Part shown: positions 17,222 through 25,362 of the stretch, one piece after another | How the letters are laid out: each line of letters starts with the position of its first letter | How positions within the stretch are numbered: the first letter of the stretch is position 1 | Notes under the pieces: model-generated | Told to the model about the DNA's origin: nothing | Seen by the model: the letters and a program-made list of their open reading frames with translations, nothing else | Database searches by the model: none | Assembly (NCBI RefSeq): GCF_003634015.1 | Contig: NZ_RBII01000002.1 | Span: forward strand, 1-64,000 | Length of the DNA: 64,000 bases | Origin: Litorimonas taeanensis | GTDB lineage: Bacteria; Pseudomonadota; Alphaproteobacteria; Caulobacterales; Maricaulaceae | Direction of reading: 5' to 3' | Made by a program: the position numbers and the translations under genes

Positions 17222-18898
17222 TTAGGGATAGCGTCCAGAATCGAGCAAACAACTGCCATCAGGCTGTTTCGTTGACCCAGACGGGCATGGTGCCTGAATA
17301 GTGTCAGAGTGAACAGGTTCTCGGTAAACGGGGCGCGAATAATCAGCCCCTGTTACTCGACGTCCTGCTGAAACGGAAAACCAGGAATGAACGGCTTGCT
17401 GAAATCCCTCAATATAGTTTGGCGGAATAAAGATAGGATATTCTTGTCCGTTTTGATCGAGCGCCAGAACAGTTAGGCCATCGAAACGCGCGGCATCCAA
17501 ACGTTCATTTGGTATGAAAATGCTCAGCATTTCTTCCCGAGCGCAATCAACATCAACGCTACGCACAACATCGCGGCTATAGCTTGTGCTCGCAGGGAAG
17601 AAATTTAACACGCTGCGGTTTGATATACGGCTGCGGCTTTGCACTGAGTCAGGGCGAGATTTAGGTAGAGACCGCGCCTTAGGCTGCGGACGCGCTTTGG
17701 TCTCAGAACGCTGTTTGGGCGCGGAGCGCACTTTTGGCGTCGACCTTACATTTGGCGTTGAACGTGATTTCGGCCCAGAATTAGAGGTCGATGCTTGTCG
17801 CCTTGGATGTTTACGATCCGAAACGCCTATATCTCTGTGAACCCGTGTCACCTTAGGCTCTTGGACCCGAGTCGGAGCAACCGTGCGTGTGCGATTATTA
17901 CGATTTTCTACATTCCGATTTCGGTTTGTATTTCGATTACGACTAGAGCGATCTGTATCATTTCGGCGCGTCCGCGTTTGCGTCCGATTCGTCCGTGTAC
18001 GAGTGGATGCATTATCACGGCGTTCCGTCTGACGCGCGTCATCGCGGCGATTATCTCTATTTCGTTCATTACTAGCCCGCGGGTTCGTGCGTGTCGTGCC
18101 CCGCATATTGCCCCGTCTATCGGTGCGTATCACAGGCGATGGCGTGGTAGTGCGGTTGCGATCGCGCGCGTCTCTGCCCTCTCGATTGTCACGGCGACGA
18201 TTATCAGAGCGGTCATTACGATTCGAGTCTCTGCGATCATCACGTGTCGCGCGTCCACGATGTGAACCATACCCATAATCGCGGCGAGGAGATGTTCGGC
18301 CCCAGCCTGTGTATCGCCCTGCATGGCGATTGCGATAATAAGGCCTATCAAAACGCCCATAGCCTCTATGTCCTGAATAGTGACGATACGGTCTATGGAA
18401 ACCAAAACTCAAAAATATAGGAGCCGTATAGTAAGTGTGATCATAAACGACATCACGCACATTAGTAGAACACTCTAAAACGCGGTTATCCCGCAAGACA
18501 GCCGGCGCAATAGAGCCTGAAAGAAAGGCGATATCGTTAAACCCTCTAATATCATACGGGTCGTTACTGGTTGAATTATAGAAAAAGTTGACGTCTAAAA
18601 TTGCGCCGTCCTGAAGCGAAACCCCATCAATCGATGTCAGCGGCCCATCAATGGCGCGCAAATTGACCGAGCCAGCCAGAGTACGGTCTTCTTCGAAGGG
18701 ATCGAAAGTAGGGGCAATAAGCTCTTCCGCCCCAGTGCGTCTATTGACTTCAAGCGTAACGTCACTGGCAATTTCAGAGGGGCTGAGGTTGGGGAGTGAG
18801 CTATTCGACTCTTGCGCCAAAGTCCCCGTTCCAAATGCTGTTGAAAAAAGAAGGGCGGAACTAAACAGTCCTGCGCGTATATAAGATAGGTTTTTCAT
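17222..18898 (-). CDS. Exported arginine-rich, low-complexity protein of unknown function
   Basis: 558 residues. The signal peptide (GLFSSALLFSTAFGTGTLAQ, cleavage near LAQES) is followed by an ordered N-terminal region of about 130 residues. A Gly/Tyr/Arg-rich segment (YRHYSGHRGYGRFDRPYY) and a stretch of roughly 220 residues of Arg/Asn/Asp/Thr low complexity follow. A set of short repeats (RSTPNV, RSTPKV, RSAPKQ) leads into an ordered C-terminal domain of about 120 residues with four cysteines. The overall form, folded ends joined by a highly basic linker, suggests a periplasmic or surface protein binding an acidic polymer, but I recognise no family. It is transcribed alone. Confidence 0.75.
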   Translation of the reverse strand: MKNLSYIRAGLFSSALLFSTAFGTGTLAQESNSSLPNLSPSEIASDVTLEVNRRTGAEELIAPTFDPFEEDRTLAGSVNLRAIDGPLTSIDGVSLQDGAILDVNFFYNSTSNDPYDIRGFNDIAFLSGSIAPAVLRDNRVLECSTNVRDVVYDHTYYTAPIFLSFGFHRPYRHYSGHRGYGRFDRPYYRNRHAGRYTGWGRTSPRRDYGYGSHRGRATRDDRRDSNRNDRSDNRRRDNREGRDARDRNRTTTPSPVIRTDRRGNMRGTTRTNPRASNERNRDNRRDDARQTERRDNASTRTRTNRTQTRTRRNDTDRSSRNRNTNRNRNVENRNNRTRTVAPTRVQEPKVTRVHRDIGVSDRKHPRRQASTSNSGPKSRSTPNVRSTPKVRSAPKQRSETKARPQPKARSLPKSRPDSVQSRSRISNRSVLNFFPASTSYSRDVVRSVDVDCAREEMLSIFIPNERLDAARFDGLTVLALDQNGQEYPIFIPPNYIEGFQQAVHSWFSVSAGRRVTGADYSRPVYREPVHSDTIQAPCPSGSTKQPDGSCLLDSGRYP

Positions 18899-19009
18899 AA
18901 ACTCTGTCTAGCATAACAGAGTTAGGCCTAGGCTGAAAGTTATGTTCACATTTGGTTCATGAATAGCCTTTGATTCTTTTATGTTTTTTTATTTAACACA
19001 GTAAGAAAT

Positions 19010-19738
19010 CTAAAAATTATCCTTGGCTGCGCGTATTTGACCTAAAATTTCAGGGGTCTCAGCCCGCATAAATGGGTTGGTTTCCAATTCTTTCGAAATT
19101 GTGGTTGGAATGGTTGGGACAGCCTTAGTGCGTTTCGTTTTCGCATCGCCAAGCGCGGCTCTAAGCGCGGGGTTTTCAGATTCCACTGTTATAGCAAACT
19201 CCCCATTAGAAACCGTGTATTCATGGGCACAATAGACTTTGGTTTCTGGTGGCAAGCTCGCCAATTTTTTTAGGCTTTCAAACATTTGAAGGGGCGTTCC
19301 CTCAAACAAACGCCCGCACCCCATAGCAAATAACGTATCCCCCACAAAGATAGCCTCTGCATCGGGTACATAATATACGATATGGTCTTTTGTGTGCCCC
19401 GGCGTATGCCAGACTTTAACGTCATGATGGCCAAATTGGAAAATATCCGCCTCACCAACACCAATATCCAATCCCGGAATACGGCCCTCAATCATGTTCG
19501 GCCCTGTAATATTGACGCCATACTTTTCTTTTAAGGCTAAGTTTCCACCCGTATGGTCCCAATGATGGTGTGTGTTCCAAATATCTGTCAGACCCCAGTT
19601 GCGCGCCTCACATTGTCTCGTGATTTCATCTGCATCAGGCGTATCTATCGCCGCAGTCTTCCCAGACTGTGGGTCATGTATCAGCAATCCATAATTATCT
19701 GACAAGCAAGGAAAGAGAGCAATTTCGAGTTTAGACAT
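19010..19738 (-). CDS. gloB: Hydroxyacylglutathione hydrolase (glyoxalase II)
   Basis: A metallo-beta-lactamase-fold thioesterase, 242 residues, that hydrolyses S-lactoylglutathione in methylglyoxal detoxification. The metal motif THHHWDH gives His57, His59, Asp61 and His62; HTPGHTKDH, FVGDTLFAMGCGRLFEG and YCAHEYT supply the remaining ligands. The GloB C-terminal domain ends at NPFMRAETPEILGQIRAAK. I chose ATG 19738 (MSKLEIALFPCLSDNY); a longer frame upstream lies inside the preceding gene. It overlaps that gene by eight bases (ATGTCTAA), implying coupling. Confidence 0.94.
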   Translation of the reverse strand: MSKLEIALFPCLSDNYGLLIHDPQSGKTAAIDTPDADEITRQCEARNWGLTDIWNTHHHWDHTGGNLALKEKYGVNITGPNMIEGRIPGLDIGVGEADIFQFGHHDVKVWHTPGHTKDHIVYYVPDAEAIFVGDTLFAMGCGRLFEGTPLQMFESLKKLASLPPETKVYCAHEYTVSNGEFAITVESENPALRAALGDAKTKRTKAVPTIPTTISKELETNPFMRAETPEILGQIRAAKDNF

Positions 19739-20135
19739 TTGAGCCGCCCTGAATATCCGCTTCTTTAAACTTTGCGATAACACCCATTAATATGACGCAA
19801 ATAAAGGGCCATACCATAAGGAACATGCTAAGTCCCAAATTGGCCATGCCGTCATTTTTCTCAATCTGATATCCCCAACCTGAAATCGCATATGACATCC
19901 ACACTAGGCCTGTCAAAAAGGCTGTGACCCACAGCGCGAGCGTTACAGAACGACGAGGCCGCATCACCGCACCGATAACGAGGAAGGGGAAAGCCGCAAA
20001 GACTGCATTTCCTATCAAGATGGCAGGGGCTTGCAAAACCTTATCGCTTTGCCCTGACCCGCCAAAGATTATCACATCACATAAAAAGGGCAGTAAAAAC
20101 ACAAATAGGGTGGGTAAGATGGCTTGCTTATTCAT
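19731..20135 (-). CDS. Hypothetical four-TM inner-membrane protein
   Basis: A 134-residue protein with hydrophobic segments at about residues 6-25, 37-58, 64-84 and 98-121 and a charged loop RPRRS between the second and third. I recognise no family. Its 3' end overlaps gloB by eight bases, so the two are likely translated together; the link to glyoxalase II may be only transcriptional. Confidence 0.7.
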   Translation of the reverse strand: MNKQAILPTLFVFLLPFLCDVIIFGGSGQSDKVLQAPAILIGNAVFAAFPFLVIGAVMRPRRSVTLALWVTAFLTGLVWMSYAISGWGYQIEKNDGMANLGLSMFLMVWPFICVILMGVIAKFKEADIQGGSNV

Positions 20136-20232
20136 GCCTGCCTTATGCTTAACTCTGCGCCTAATAACAAGCCGCAGCTGTTTTTCGCCGACACTATTCG
20201 GAATTGACTTCTGCCCCTCGCCGCGCCAAATT

Positions 20233-20332
20233 AAACCCCAGCTTAAACTTATTATTTCGTCTCCTTTCGAATGGGGTTTGGGCTTGGGCGACAGGGTGGC
20301 ACCCCTGTCGCCATTTTATCCGGAAAATGGCG
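20233..20332. other. Structured intergenic region with overlapping hairpins, upstream of greA
   Basis: This belongs to a 420-bp gap between divergent genes. Three stems are readable: AAACCCCA (20233-20240) with TGGGGTTT (20272-20279); GGCGACAGG (20287-20295) with CCTGTCGCC (20304-20312); and CGCCATTTT (20309-20317) with AAAATGGCG (20324-20332). The last two share 20309-20312, so they cannot both form completely, which is how attenuators and riboswitches are built. The rest of 20136-20556 has no credible gene. It could be a 5' leader of greA, a small RNA, or a repeat element; the strand is undecided. Confidence 0.5.
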
Positions 20333-20556
20333 CCCCTCCTCTTTTTACTCTATTGCCTTCTATTTTATCGCCTATGTAATCTTGGATAAATCTGATGGTT
20401 TTGCGGCTAAAGTGACTTGAATTTTATGACCCTGCCCCCATATCCATCGCTACAAATTATAACCAAAGCCATCAGCATGACAGATTATGCTTGACGCTTT
20501 GAGGCTAAACCTTATGGGTCTTGCCTGAACTTTTTTTTGCGAACGGAATGATGATT

Positions 20557-21030
20557 ATGCAAAAATATCCGATGACTGTAGTCGGCCATGCTGCCCTCGA
20601 AGCTGAGTTAAAACACTTAAAAACGACGGAACGCCCCGAAATCATTCAAGCGATTTCTGTTGCTCGGGAACATGGCGACTTGTCTGAAAATGCCGAATAC
20701 CATGCGGCCAAAGAAAAACAGGGCTTTATTGAAGGCCGCATTCAAGAGCTTGAGTCAAAACTCTCTTTGGCACAAGTTATCGACCCGTCTACGATGTCGG
20801 GCGACACTGTGCGCTTTGGCGCGACAGTGAAAATTGTCAATGAAGACACAGACGAGGAAAGTGTTTACCAAATCGTTGGTGAAGACGAAGCCAGCATTAA
20901 AAATGGCAAAGTTTCTATCACATCGCCCATTGCACGCGCTATGATTTCCAAAGAAGTCGGCGATGTTTTTGAAGTCATCGCGCCCGGCGGCTCAAAAGGC
21001 TATGAAATCTTGGAAGTTAGCTTCGGGTAA
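20557..21030 (+). CDS. greA: Transcription elongation factor GreA
   Basis: A 157-residue factor that rescues backtracked RNA polymerase by stimulating transcript cleavage. The coiled-coil starts [20 protein letters not shown], and the tip carries the acidic pair in [15 protein letters not shown]. The C-terminal FKBP-like domain holds [10 protein letters not shown] and [15 protein letters not shown] chose ATG 20557 because the family starts M-x-K-x-PMT; three earlier in-frame starts exist. Only two bases separate it from the ELM1-like gene downstream. Confidence 0.95.
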   Translation: MQKYPMTVVGHAALEAELKHLKTTERPEIIQAISVAREHGDLSENAEYHAAKEKQGFIEGRIQELESKLSLAQVIDPSTMSGDTVRFGATVKIVNEDTDEESVYQIVGEDEASIKNGKVSITSPIARAMISKEVGDVFEVIAPGGSKGYEILEVSFG

Positions 21031-21032
21031 AT

Positions 21033-22034
21033 ATGGCCGATGCAAATGCGGCCTTGTTTGATGACCCCCTTGATTGCTGGGTTATCAGCGATGGTCGGCG
21101 GGGCATAGAAAATCAAGCATGGGGACTGGCCGAAGCGCTTTCAGATTTTCGGCCCGTTGAAATTGATAAACATGTCTTAAGGTCGGGGCGTGCCTTCAGC
21201 GCCCTTACGCCTCAAATACAATTTGGACTCCAATCTTCGCCCAAAGATTACGGTCTCCCTCAGACTGCACCTGACATAGCCATTGGCTGCGGACGCCAAG
21301 CCATAGCCCCTTTGCTCGCATTAAAAAAATCAGATCCAAAATGTTTTACGGTTTATGTGCAAGATCCAAAGATTGCGCCCCATCGATTTGATCTTGTCAT
21401 CGCCCCTGAACATGATGATTTATCGGGGTCTAATGTAGAAACAATGATTGGCGCGCCTAACCGCGTCACACGTGATCGCATTATCAAAGACACACTGGCT
21501 TTTGAAAGCCGCCTCGAAACCCTCCCTATGCCGCGGGCCGCATTTCTGATAGGGGGGCCATCCAAGACGTTTCAATTTTCCAGAGCCGATCACGATAACC
21601 ACCTCGCCGCCGCCCGTGATTTGGCTAATCAAGGATACAGCCTATTAATCACCCCATCGCGCCGCACGCCTGAATGGGCCATTTCAGATTATAAACAGCT
21701 CGCCCAGAGCTTGCCGCATATTTGGCTCCATCAAGATGGCGACGATAATCCCTATTTCGCCTTTCTTGGCGGCGCGGAAATCATCTTAGTCACGGCTGAA
21801 AGCACGAATATGCTGACCGAAAGCTGTAGCACCGGTAAGCCCGTATTTATGCTGCCCTTATCCGGCCATGCAGGGAAATTTGAACACTTACACAAGGCGC
21901 TAGAATCGCGCTGTAATCTTAGACCTTATAGCGGCAACCCCATTGCGCCTGATTATAGACCGCTTAATGAAACAAAACGAATGGCCGAAAGACTCTGGGC
22001 GCATTACGACAAACGCAATGCATCAATTAATTAG
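21033..22034 (+). CDS. ELM1/GtrOC1 family protein (putative nucleoside-diphosphate-sugar transferase fold)
   Basis: A 333-residue protein of the bacterial ELM1-like family (relatives of plant mitochondrial fission factor ELM1). It has the typical opening CWVISDGRRGIENQAWGLAEAL, then RQAIAPLLALKK, VYVQDPKIAPHRFDLVIAPEHD, GGPSKTF, LITPSRRTPEW, and VTAESTNMLTESCSTGKPVFML near the C terminus. The last motif resembles a GT-B nucleotide-sugar-binding site. The bacterial function is not established; an envelope glycosyl role is plausible. It is in an operon with greA. Confidence 0.82.
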   Translation: MADANAALFDDPLDCWVISDGRRGIENQAWGLAEALSDFRPVEIDKHVLRSGRAFSALTPQIQFGLQSSPKDYGLPQTAPDIAIGCGRQAIAPLLALKKSDPKCFTVYVQDPKIAPHRFDLVIAPEHDDLSGSNVETMIGAPNRVTRDRIIKDTLAFESRLETLPMPRAAFLIGGPSKTFQFSRADHDNHLAAARDLANQGYSLLITPSRRTPEWAISDYKQLAQSLPHIWLHQDGDDNPYFAFLGGAEIILVTAESTNMLTESCSTGKPVFMLPLSGHAGKFEHLHKALESRCNLRPYSGNPIAPDYRPLNETKRMAERLWAHYDKRNASIN

Positions 22035-22073
22035 GATAGATAATCAGGTCATTAAATGAGACTGAACAGATAT

Positions 22074-23006
22074 TTAATTAGGACAAAAACGTCCTTCTAA
22101 ATCCACGTCTCTGCGAACCCAAGCCATTGCATTTCTTAGCAAGGTTTGATGTGCTTCGTCATCATAAGCACCGGCCGCATGCCCCAAAGCGGAATAGACC
22201 ATACGGCCTGTCCCAGTTCTTTGGCCTAAGCATTTTGCCCAGACTATAGGGTGATCGGACGGGTTGGGGCCCATTCTGAGATCAGATATATCCCCATAAA
22301 CTGTATTTATGGGCGAATAGCTACTCTCATCCAGCCCTGCCAAGACTGTCACTTTGCCCTTCACAGGGCCATCAAAACTATACCATTCATCGATATGTTC
22401 AAACCCCTCAGCAAGGCCTTCCATAACAGGATGCTCTGGCGCCAAAGTGACAATGCGGGCTTTTTGCAATTGCGGCGCCATCGGATGAGACGTAAATTTT
22501 GTTCCAATGATGTCTTGCAGCCACGGCCATTTTTCCGCAGCGCTCCAATCACCGCTACCATGCAGTAGAATAAGCCCGCCGCCATTGGCCACAAATAATT
22601 CTATCGCTTTATGATGCTTGGGCTGCAACACCTCGGCGCCTGTGACAGAGTTTAAAATTATAACAGAGAATTTTTCGAGAGTGTCGGCCGCAAAAATGTC
22701 TGGCAATTCTGTTGTGAATAGCCCTGTTCCCATTGAATCGGATTCTTTCGCCCAAAAAGCCAAAGACCCAGAGATCCCTGAATCATGACGCCAATCTTGC
22801 GTACCCGAAAAGACTAAAACAGAATTTTCGGGCAGATATTGAAAGCTTCTTGGGCGCTTAAAGGCTGTTTCAGTTTCTATCATGAGGGCGGCTTCAATGG
22901 GCTCTTCTATATTGTGCTGTTCTGTGTATTCCTCCTGAATAGAAGGTTGGCACGCGGCCAATAATAACGCGCCGAACAAAGCTACAAAATGGAATAGATT
23001 TCTCAT
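22074..23006 (-). CDS. ThuA-like (trehalose utilisation/glutamine amidotransferase fold) lipoprotein
   Basis: 310 residues. The signal peptide ends in the lipobox LLAAC, so it should be a lipoprotein. The ThuA domain starts at SVLVFSGTQDWRHDSGISGS. It contains FSVIILNSVTG, FVANGGGLILLHGSGDWS and GFEHIDEWYSFD, and ends with ARALGHAAGAYDDE-like sequence (YSALGHAAGAYDDEAHQTLL) and AMAWVRRD. ThuA domains are found in sugar-metabolising and carbohydrate-binding proteins; the substrate is unknown. It is convergent with the ELM1-like gene 39 bp away. Confidence 0.87.
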   Translation of the reverse strand: MRNLFHFVALFGALLLAACQPSIQEEYTEQHNIEEPIEAALMIETETAFKRPRSFQYLPENSVLVFSGTQDWRHDSGISGSLAFWAKESDSMGTGLFTTELPDIFAADTLEKFSVIILNSVTGAEVLQPKHHKAIELFVANGGGLILLHGSGDWSAAEKWPWLQDIIGTKFTSHPMAPQLQKARIVTLAPEHPVMEGLAEGFEHIDEWYSFDGPVKGKVTVLAGLDESSYSPINTVYGDISDLRMGPNPSDHPIVWAKCLGQRTGTGRMVYSALGHAAGAYDDEAHQTLLRNAMAWVRRDVDLEGRFCPN

Positions 23007-23171
23007 AAATCAGACTTTGCAAAAGCCCTCATAAATTGCAAGTCCTAGCACAATACGCGTCTGCCCCGCTTTATCCCCGCTATAATTAAGCACCGAGTTG
23101 CGAATCCTAGACCTTATCCCTATTTACAAATGAAAGGGTTTAGCCCCATAGAGTTTCTAAGGTAAAATGAC

Positions 23172-24140
23172 ATGAGCGATACGGTTCACCATAAAGTTTT
23201 GATTATTGGGTCTGGCCCAGCGGGTTATACGGCAGCCGTCTATGCCGCTCGCGCTATGCTTGAACCTGGAATTGTTGCAGGCCTTCAACCCGGCGGACAA
23301 TTGACGATTACGACAGACGTTGAAAACTATCCTGGATTCCCAGAAATAATGGGCCCAGAATTAATGGACAAATTCAAAGAGCATGCTTTGAAATTTGGCA
23401 CCGCTTTTCATGAAGACACCATCATTGATGTCGACTTCACAAAACGCCCTTTCACAATGAAAGGAGATAGCGGGACAGTTTACACAGCTGATGCCGTTAT
23501 TATTGCCACAGGCGCGCAAGCCAAATGGCTAGGCCTACCTTCCGAAGACAAGTTCCAAGGCTTTGGCGTTTCGGCATGTGCGACATGTGACGGGTTCTTT
23601 TATCGTGGCAAAGAAGTCGTCGTTGTTGGCGGCGGCAATACAGCCGTAGAAGAAGCGTTATTCCTTACAAATTTTGCTTCCAAGGTCACATTAGTGCATC
23701 GCCGCGACACACTTCGCGCCGAAAAAATCCTTCAAGAGCGACTTTTCAACAATGAAAAAGTTGAAATCCTTTGGGATACGGCCTTAGAAGAAATTCTTGG
23801 CGATGAAGACCCACTTGGCGTGACTGGTGTACAATTGAAAAACACCAAAACGGGTGAACTTTTCAAGCGTGATACGCATGGTGTGTTCATTGCAATTGGT
23901 CATAAACCTTCGACAGCGGTTTTCGAAGGCCATGTTCAGATGAATGAAGGCGGATATATCACAACAGCCCCGGACAGCACAGCGACAAACATTCCAGGTG
24001 TCTTTGCGACTGGCGACGTCTCAGACGAAACGTATCGCCAAGCCGTCACCGCCGCAGGTTTGGGCTGTATGGGCGCCTTAGAAGCCGAGCGTTTCTTAGC
24101 AGAGCATCAAATCGCTTCTGTGCAAGAAGCCGCCGAATAG
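23172..24140 (+). CDS. trxB: Thioredoxin-disulfide reductase
   Basis: A 322-residue NADPH-dependent flavoenzyme. It carries the FAD dinucleotide motif GSGPAG (13-18), the redox pair Cys136/Cys139 in ACATCDGFF, the NADPH motif GGGNTAVEE (153 onward), HRRDTLRAEKILQERL, and the FAD-binding FATGDVSDETYRQAVTAAGLGC. It keeps thioredoxin reduced. The stop codon abuts the ATG of a LysR gene (zero spacing), so the two are co-transcribed. Confidence 0.96.
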   Translation: MSDTVHHKVLIIGSGPAGYTAAVYAARAMLEPGIVAGLQPGGQLTITTDVENYPGFPEIMGPELMDKFKEHALKFGTAFHEDTIIDVDFTKRPFTMKGDSGTVYTADAVIIATGAQAKWLGLPSEDKFQGFGVSACATCDGFFYRGKEVVVVGGGNTAVEEALFLTNFASKVTLVHRRDTLRAEKILQERLFNNEKVEILWDTALEEILGDEDPLGVTGVQLKNTKTGELFKRDTHGVFIAIGHKPSTAVFEGHVQMNEGGYITTAPDSTATNIPGVFATGDVSDETYRQAVTAAGLGCMGALEAERFLAEHQIASVQEAAE

Positions 24141-25061
24141 ATGCCAGACACCCTCGATTGGGATAAGGTTAAAACCTTCCACGCAGCGGCAGAGCAAGGG
24201 TCCTTGACCGCTGCCGCTGATATTTTACGGATTTCCCAATCGGCTGTGTCACGACAGATTACCGCCCTCGAGCAAGAGCTAGATACGTCGCTTTTCCATC
24301 GTCATGCGCGCGGCCTGACCCTGACTGAGCAAGGACACATCCTTTATAAAGCGGCACAAGATATGGCGCATAAGGTCGCTTTAGCGCGATCTTCCTTATT
24401 AGATAGTCGTGAAAAGCCACAAGGCCTGCTGAGAGTCTCCTCTCCGATATCGCTCGGGTCTAATTGGCTTACCTCTGTCCTGCCTGACTTTATGCGCACT
24501 TATCCAGATATTGATGTGCAGCTAATACTAGAGGACGAAGAACACGACCTCTCGGCATTTGATGTTGACTGCGCCTTACGCCCTTGGCCCACAACTGAAG
24601 GCGACGTCATTGAACGTAAACTCGGACAAATCACACAAAGCATTTATGCCAGTCATGGCTATTTAGCGGAATATGGCGCCCCCCTATCTGCCGAAGATTT
24701 GGACAATCACCGAATTGTCGCTTTTGGTGAACTGATTCCTAAAAATCTCAGAAGCTCTAATTGGCTGTTAGGCGCGGGCACAGCTACGCCACGGAAACCT
24801 ATTTTAAGCGTGAATAATCTGCACGGCATAATGCGCGCTGCAGAAGCTGGAATCGGCCTTGCAGGTCTGCCAGATTACATGACTGTTCTCTCTCGCCGGC
24901 TCGTGAAAGTCCTGCCTTCCGTATCTGGGGAGCCTTTTGACTTGTATTTCGTGTATCCGACTCAGTTACGCGGTTCAGTGCGCGCCAAAGTCTTTCGTGA
25001 GTTCTTGCAAACGGCGACTCGAAACTGGGCTAATCGGTCAAATTCCAACAGGCCCAACTAA
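24141..25061 (+). CDS. LysR family transcriptional regulator
   Basis: A 306-residue regulator. The winged HTH (WDKVKTFHAAAEQGSLTAAA, then LRISQSAVSRQITALEQELD) covers the first 65 residues; the periplasmic-binding-like effector domain starts near LLRVSSPISLGSN. The ATG immediately follows the trxB stop, a LysR placement common in Alphaproteobacteria, which suggests a redox-linked regulon (inference). A strong terminator lies at 25247, but a probable small RNA intervenes. Confidence 0.93.
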   Translation: MPDTLDWDKVKTFHAAAEQGSLTAAADILRISQSAVSRQITALEQELDTSLFHRHARGLTLTEQGHILYKAAQDMAHKVALARSSLLDSREKPQGLLRVSSPISLGSNWLTSVLPDFMRTYPDIDVQLILEDEEHDLSAFDVDCALRPWPTTEGDVIERKLGQITQSIYASHGYLAEYGAPLSAEDLDNHRIVAFGELIPKNLRSSNWLLGAGTATPRKPILSVNNLHGIMRAAEAGIGLAGLPDYMTVLSRRLVKVLPSVSGEPFDLYFVYPTQLRGSVRAKVFREFLQTATRNWANRSNSNRPN

Positions 25062-25169
25062 AAAACACGCGAAAATGCACCGAAAACCCGAGCTATGCTT
25101 TTTTGCATAAGTCCTTTGCGGCCCTGTCGGTTCCCCTTTTGAAGAAAATCCTTAGATACAGTCAACGAA

Positions 25170-25285
25170 ACACGGCGGCGTCCTCCCCTTTTGCCGCTAT
25201 GTTTTTACCGCATACAGTTCTCCCCGATTTGTATAGCGAAGACTTCAAACCAGGTTGCAGATTTCTGCAAACCTGGTTTTTTTTT
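25170..25285 (+). ncRNA. Candidate anti-Shine-Dalgarno small RNA (alpha-r14/C-rich-loop type)
   Basis: Two hairpins both present 13-nt C-rich loops. Stem GCGGC/GCCGC (25175-25179, 25193-25197) has a loop with TCCTCCCC. Stem CGCATACA/TGTATAGCG (25209-25216, 25230-25238, one bulged A) has a loop with TTCTCCCC. An intrinsic terminator follows at 25247-25285. A third C-run (TTCCCC) lies just upstream at 25131-25136. Repeated CUCCC loops before a Rho-independent terminator are the hallmark of alphaproteobacterial trans-acting RNAs that mask ribosome-binding sites. No believable protein is encoded. The 5' end was not determined and may be further upstream. Confidence 0.65.
25247..25285 (+). terminator. 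Strong Rho-independent terminator
   Basis: AAACCAGGTTGCAG, loop ATTT, CTGCAAACCTGGTTT pairs along 13-14 bp with one bulged A and is followed by nine T. It ends the small RNA proposed upstream and would also stop read-through from trxB-LysR. Confidence 0.93.
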
Positions 25286-25362
25286 GGGCTTTGTTAACCT
25301 TAATCCTTCAAAGAGAGGCTCTAGAATCATCAATGTGATGTAACTTTAGTTTAGGCTGATCA

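Noticed and set aside
25103-25297. 64-codon frame across the small-RNA locus
   Set aside because: It runs through the terminator stem and T-run and has no ribosome-binding site; hairpins explain the sequence better.
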